This document shows positions 19,925 to 26,800 of a stretch of DNA of 42,139 bases, piece by piece (position 1 is the first letter of the stretch; each line of letters opens with the position of its first letter). The stretch lies in assembly GCA_002753615.1 (NCBI GenBank), contig PEAO01000012.1, forward strand, positions 1-42,139, given 5' to 3'. Source of the DNA: Magnetococcales bacterium DCbin2. GTDB taxonomy: Bacteria; Pseudomonadota; Magnetococcia; Magnetococcales; UBA8363. The translations under genes and the position numbers were made by a program. The notes below the pieces were generated by a model. The model saw only the letters and a program-made list of their open reading frames with translations. It ran no database searches and was not told the DNA's origin.

Positions 19925-20463
19925 TTGCCGTGGATCATCGACACTATCGCCAGCAATTGGCATCCCATGGGTATGCGTTGGGTCCGGTGACGAACACGGA
20001 CGAAGAGGTGCTTCTGACCATCTTTGCCACCACCCGTGGGGTGATGCAGGTGGTATCTCATAAACCTGAGTGGTCGCCAGAGGAACGGCTGGATTTTGTA
20101 CGTATGCAAAGCCGCTTTCAGGAGAGTGCCTATCGGGGGCCGGGTTATGAGGGGGCCTTCCTGGATTTGGTGCGTTACAAGGGCCAGGTGGTGGGGCGTC
20201 TCTATATCCTCCGTCAACCCGGTGCCCAAATGCGCTTGATGGAGATTACCCTGTTGCCGAAATTTCGCGGTCAGGGACATGGATCCACCCTTATCCGTAC
20301 CATTCAGGCCGATGCCAGCCATTTGGATACCCCGGTGATTGCCATGGTGGAGGATGACAATCCTGCCTGTTCCCTCTACACCCGCCTGGGATTTGTCCCC
20401 ACCAACCATGTCGTTTCCTTCTACCGGACATGGCAATGGACTCCCCCATCCCAAGGATCTTGA
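19921..20463 (+). CDS. GNAT family N-acetyltransferase
   Basis: 180 residues, GTG start overlapping the previous TGA. The acetyl-CoA-binding motif A is visible as MEITLLPKFRGQGHGSTLIR (about residues 106-125), and the C-terminal motif is DNPACSLYTRLGFVPTNHVVSFYR. GNAT enzymes transfer an acetyl group from acetyl-CoA to an amine. Coupling to the collar genes suggests that its target could be one of the locus proteins; this is inference, and the substrate cannot be read from sequence. Last gene of the operon, 5 nt before a terminator. Confidence 0.85.
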   Translation: MIAVDHRHYRQQLASHGYALGPVTNTDEEVLLTIFATTRGVMQVVSHKPEWSPEERLDFVRMQSRFQESAYRGPGYEGAFLDLVRYKGQVVGRLYILRQPGAQMRLMEITLLPKFRGQGHGSTLIRTIQADASHLDTPVIAMVEDDNPACSLYTRLGFVPTNHVVSFYRTWQWTPPSQGS

Positions 20464-20468
20464 ATCGT

Positions 20469-20502
20469 CGTCAGGGGAATCTTTCTTTCCCCTGACGTTT
20501 TT
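20469..20502 (+). terminator. Intrinsic terminator of the tail-collar operon
   Basis: An 11-bp perfect stem, CGTCAGGGGAA / TTCCCCTGACG, with a TCTTTCT loop is followed directly by TTTTT, 5 nt after the GNAT stop. Confidence 0.9.
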
Positions 20503-20805
20503 ACCAGAAAACCATTGTTAATTCTTGTTTGACAACCAAAGTCTATTAAGTTTTGAGATCATGGCCGCAGTGAAATATGATTTGAATAAGCACGCATGAA
20601 ACACCGGACCGAATGACCGGTATTTTACATCAAAATCATTCTAGCATACCGTTTGAATAGTATCAGGCGTTATGATGCCTATTTTTTTATTGTTTTTTCC
20701 TTTCATAGTGATTAAAATCTTTATATGATATCTATAATCGCCTGTAAGTGAATAAGGTTTGATGGGAATGATCCATGAAATCCACATCTCACATGTGAGG
20801 CAACC
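20503..20805. other. Intergenic leader of the giant adhesin-like gene
   Basis: About 300 nt, AT-rich, without a supported gene. It contains TTGACA (20529-20534) with no good partner -10, and TATAAT (20733-20738) with a poor -35 17-18 nt upstream. A promoter for the giant gene is expected here since the preceding operon is terminated, but I cannot fix it. GAGG precedes the ATG at 20806. Confidence 0.5.
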
Positions 20806-23800
20806 ATGACGACCAAACAGTTCCCGTCCCATAGCGTCAGCCGTGGCAACCGATATGTTCCCACGATCATAGCCCTGGAGCCGCGCATTATGTTTGATGG
20901 GGCTGGGGTAGTCGATCTGGTGGATCATGCCAACGATCCATCGGATCACCCAACTGATGCCACGGCCAAGGCGTTGATTCCCGATGTGCCTGCTCCAACC
21001 AAGGTACGGGATGCTGAGCCGAGCCAAAATGGTGGCAAAAAAGAGGTGGCCTTCATCGACACGTCGGTAGCCGATTATCAAAAACTGGTCGATGGTGTCC
21101 GTATCGGTGTTGAAATCGAATTGATTGATGGGAGACAAAGCGGACTGGCGCAAATAGCCCAATGGGCTGAGACCCACACCGGCTATGATGCCATTCATAT
21201 ACTCTCCCATGGGTCTGAGGGGGTCTTGAACCTTGGAACCGATACCGTGACCAATACCAACCTCTCCACCCCGGAGACACGGGCAAAACTGGCCGAGATC
21301 GGACACGCGCTCCATGCTGGGGGAGATATGCTATTTTATGGCTGTGATGTGGCCAAGGGGACAGAAGGACGACAGTTCATCACCGACCTGGCAATAGCGA
21401 CAGGCGCGGATGTGTCTGCTTCCACGGACAACACCGGAACGGGGGTTATCGGCGGTAACTGGACGTTGGAGGCCTACACGGGAACAATCAACATTGCAGG
21501 ACTCCATTTCGGAGAAGATTACAGTCATCTTCTTGTTGTGGATACAAAAGCGTATAACGGAACTTTGACCGCTGTCGATTATTTTAAACGGCCTTGGACG
21601 CAAGACGATATTGATAACATTTATTGGGGTAGCGTTTATGCCGGTGGGAGTGTTTCTCAAGTATCTGTTGGTGACTATAACTACGTTGCGTTTTACTTTG
21701 TTCCAGTTGAGAGTGGAAGCTTCACCCTGGAGACAACGGCAGCGAGCATGTCTGGCAGTGATACTTTCCTTGCTATCTACCAGAATTCATTTGACCCAGC
21801 CAATTCCCGGACCAATCTTTTTTTTGTAAATGATGACGCCACAAGTCAAACTAACCAACTGTCACGTATCCCCAACAAGAGCTTGACCGCTGGAACTTCT
21901 TACATTGGCGTAGTAACAACCTACACTGCGGGTGAAACCGGTACTTTCACTTTCCAAATCACCGGACCATCCGCATCGTCTGTGACTGTCACATCGGGGG
22001 TTCCTGCTGCCAACGCCGCGCCAACCCTGACCACTTTCAGTGCCGCTATCGATACCACCAACGAAGATACCCAGGTGGAGTTGACTTTGGCCGAATTGAC
22101 AGCCCAGGGGAATGAGGCCGATACGGACGGCACCGTGGATGCCTTTGTGATTCAGGCGGTCAGCACGGGAAGCTTGAAGATTGGCACCAGTGCCGGGGCG
22201 GCGACAAACTATGCCGCTGGAACCAATGAGACCATCGATGCCACCCATTACGCCTATTGGACACCGGCTCAGGATGCCAATGGTACGCTCAATGCTTTCA
22301 CGGTCAAGGCCAAGGATAATGGTGCTAGTCTCTCCACGACGGCGGTGCAAACGACCGTCAGCGTCACCGCAGTTAATGATGCACCGACTCTAACCACCTT
22401 TACCACCGTCATCGATACCACCAACGAAGACACTCAGGTGGAGTTGACTTTGACCGAATTAAAGGGGCAGGGGAATGAGGCTGATGTCGATGGCACCGTG
22501 GATGCTTTTGTGGTCCAGGCGGTCAGTACGGGAAGCTTGAAAATTGGTGCCAATGCCGGGGCAGCCACGGACTATGCCGCAGGTACCAATGAAACCATCG
22601 ATGCCACCCATAACGCCTATTGGACCCCGGCACTCAATGCCAACGGCACCCTCAATGCCTTTACAGTCAAGGCCAAAGACAACGGTACCGCGCTCTCCAG
22701 CGCGGCAGTACAGACCACCGTCTCCGCCACGGCGGTCAACGACGTTCCCACCCTGACCACCATCACCAACCTGACGGGTGCCATACAAAATTCCGCTTAT
22801 ACCATTACCTATGCCGCTCTAGCCGGGGTCGCGGATGAGGCGGATGTTGAAGGCGACACACTCTCCTTCCGTGTCGAAGCGGTCAGCCATGGGACGTTGA
22901 CCAAGGGAGGTTCGGCGGTAACACCAGGGACGACCTTGCTCTCCACGGGTGAATCGTGGGTGTGGACTCCGACGACCACGGGGACGGTTCAAGCCTTTAC
23001 CGTCAAGGCTTGGGACGGTACTGGGGCATCTTCCACGGCAATCGCTTCCAACATCGTGGTTTCTCCTCCCCCCTCTCTGACCTCGGCCACCTATGATGCA
23101 TCTACCGGCGTTCTGACGGTCACGGGGGCCGATATGACCACCGGAGATACCATCACGGTCTCCAATCTGACCATAACCGGCGATGGTGGCAATACTTACA
23201 CCTTCACCACGGCCAACGTCACCGCAACCAATGCGACAACGTTCTCCGTGACTCTCAATGCCACCGACAAGCTGAACGTCAACGGTCTCCTCAATCTGAA
23301 CGGGACCGCCTCTGCCGCGAGCCAAAACTTTTATCTGTCCGGCGCAGACGATTGGGATGCCAACGTCACTGCGGGCGACACAGCGGACAGCAACAACACC
23401 GTCACCGTGAGCAATGTCACCGCCCCGGTCATCACCAGCGCGACCTATGATATTAGTTCCGGCGCATTGGTCGTGACTGGTACCAATTTTGTCAGGAAAA
23501 GTGGTGTCACCAACGATTTTGTCGCCAACAAGGTGACTCTGACTGGGGAAGGGGGGGCAACCTATACCCTCACCGATACCGCCAATGTGGAAGTGACCAG
23601 TGCCACCACCTTGACCCTAACCTTGTCGGCGACAGACCAACTGAATGTCCACGGTTTGCTCAATAAAAATGGCACCGTTTCCGGCGACAGCACGACGTAT
23701 AACCTTGCAGCGGCGAATAGCTGGATGGCGGGTGCCACCACCGCTACCGATATTTCTGATACCACGGGCAACGGCATCACCGTCTCCAACGTGGCCACAC

Positions 23801-26800
23801 CCACCATCACGTCTGCCACCTATGATTCGGATTCTGGCGTTTTGCAGGTGGCGGGGACCAACCTTTTCAAGAAAAATGGTTCCAGTAACGATATCGACAT
23901 TTCCAAGCTTACCCTGACTGGCGGTACCGGGAACGCAACTTACACCATAACCAGTGCCTCGGACGTGGAGATCACCTCTGCCACCAGCTTTACCGTCACC
24001 CTGACCGGGGGGGACAAAACCAGCGTAGATGCCTTATTGGATCAGGTTGGCACCACCTCAGCGGGTGGCAGCACTTATAATATCGGGGCAGCGGAGGACT
24101 GGCTGGCGGCGGCAGAGACGGCGGCCAATATTGCCGATGCCACCAATGCGGTCACAGTCTCCATCTCCCCGAAGATCACCTCCGCGACGTATAACGCCAC
24201 AACCGGCGTGATGGTGGTTACGGGTACCAACATGCTTGCCAAGGCGGGGGTTACCAACGACATCAGCATTAGCAAACTGACCCTGACCGGCGAGGGTGGG
24301 GTAACCTATACGCTCACCACCTCCGATGTGGAACTAACTTCCGCAACCGAATTCAGCATCACCCTCAACGCCACCGATCTCGCGGCATTAAACCAGATTT
24401 TTAACAAAAATGGGACGGCTTCCACCGGCAGCACCACGTATAATCTTGCGGCGGCGGATGATTGGAACGCCCAGGTTACGACGGGCGATACCGCCGACGC
24501 CACCAACACCGTCACCGTCTCCAATGTTCCCACGCCAACGGTGACCAGTGCCACCTATGATGCCAACACCGGCGTTTTGGTCGTTACCGGGACCGGATTC
24601 TTGAAACTATCGGGTGCCACCAACGATATTGATATTACCAAACTGACCGTAACCGCTGAAGGGACGACGTTCACGCTGACTGCCAATACGGCCAACGTGG
24701 AAATTACTTCAGGGACCAGTTTTTCGGTCACTTTGGGTAGCACCGACAAGGCGGCACTCAATCAGATTGTCAACAAAAACGGCCTCAATTCGGTCGATAC
24801 AATCGCCTATAATCTGGCCGCCGCCGAAGATTGGGCCGCCGGGGCTGAGGGTTCGGTCAACGTGGTCGATTCGATCAACAACGCCATCACCGTCAGCAAT
24901 GTAGCCGTGCCAACGATGACCAGTGCCACCTACGATGCCAATACCGGCTCATTGGTGGTGACAGGGACGGGCTTTTTGAAGAAGTCGGGTGCCGCCAATG
25001 ATGTGGATGTCACCAAGCTTACGGTGACCGCCGAAGGGACCACCTACACTTTGACCGCCGATTCCGCCAACGTGGAAATTACTTCCGGCACCAGCTTCAC
25101 GGTGACGCTTGGTAGTACCGACAAAGCGGCACTCAATCAGATTGTCAACAAAGATGGCCTCAGTTCGGTGGATACCATCGCCTATAACTTGGCCGCCGCC
25201 GAAGATTGGGCCGTCGGGGCGGATGGAGCCGTCAATGTGGCCGATTTGGCTGGTAATGCCATCACCGTCAGCAATGTAGCCACCCCCACCATCACCAGTG
25301 CCACCTATGATGCCACGACCGGCACTCTGGTGGTTACAGGTACGGGCCTGTTTAAAAAATTTGGGGCGACCAACGACATTGTGGCCAATACATTGACGTT
25401 TACCGGTGAGGGCGGTTCTACGTACACCCTGACCGATACAGCAAATGTCGAGATCACCAGCGCAACCGCTTTCACCCTGTCCCTGTCCGCCACAGATAAA
25501 GCGGGAATCAACTTGATTGCCAACAAGGCTGGCACCACCTCTCTGAGTGCGACGACCTATAATCTTGCAGCCGCCGAAGATTGGAACGCCGGAGCGGCGG
25601 CAGCGGTGAACATCGTGGATGCCACCAATGGTGTCACGGTTTCCAATGTCCCTGTACCCACCATCACCAGTGCCACCTATAACGCCGCTACGGGTACCCT
25701 GGTGGTTACCGGAACGGGTTTTTTAAGCAAATCAGGTGCCACCAATGATGTGGATGTCACCAAGCTCACGGTGACCGCCGAAGGGACCACCTACACCTTG
25801 ACTGCGGATTCTGCCAATGTGGAAGTCACTTCAGGGACCAGCTTTTCGGTCACTTTGGGTAGCACGGATAAGGCGGCACTCAATCAGATCATGAACAAAA
25901 ATGGTCTCACTTCGGTCGATACCATCGCCTATAATCTGGCAGCCGCCGAAGATTGGGCCGCCGGGGCTGAGGGATCGGTCAACGTGGCCGATGTGATTAA
26001 CAACACCATCACCGTCAGCAATGTTGCCGTGCCGACGCTGACCAGTGCCACCTATGCCGCCAACACGGGCACCCTGGTCGTTACCGGCACCGGTTTCTTG
26101 AAAAAATCGGGGGCGACTAACGACATTGATGTGAGCAAACTGATCCTTTCCGGTGATTCTACCGCCTATACGCTAACCTCCAGCCCAGTAGAAATCACGA
26201 GTGCCACCCGTTTTACCGTTGTGTTGAACAATGCAGACAAAGCCGCTCTCTCATCCCGAATCAACAAAGAGGGGACGGCATCCACAGGATTGGTGACCTA
26301 TAATTTGGCCGCCGCCGAAGATTGGGCTGCCGGGGCCGATGCAGCGGTTGCGGTGGCGGACTTGGCAGGCAACGGCATTACCGCAGGTAGCTTCAATGTG
26401 GCCCCAACCATCGGTGGCACGCAAGCGGGTCAAACCACCAACGATGCGATCAGCGTCAATCTGTTTTCCGGCATCACGATTAATGACTTGGATGTGGGTG
26501 CTTCAGAGACGGTAACCATCACGCTAGATACCGCAGCCAAGGGGGTTTTTACCGCGGCATCATTGACCGCTTCCGGGTTTTCCACGGTCGATGGCGGATT
26601 GTCCTATACCCACACAGCCGCCACACCAGCCGATATTCAGGCAGCCATCAGGCTTTTGTCGTATCAACCCACGGTCAACCGCGCGACACCAGGATCAACC
26701 GAAACCACCACATTCACCCTCAGCGTGAGCGATGGTATCGCATCAGCGGTCACCGATGCCACCACAACCGTTGTATCCACCTCGGTGAACGATACCCCTA

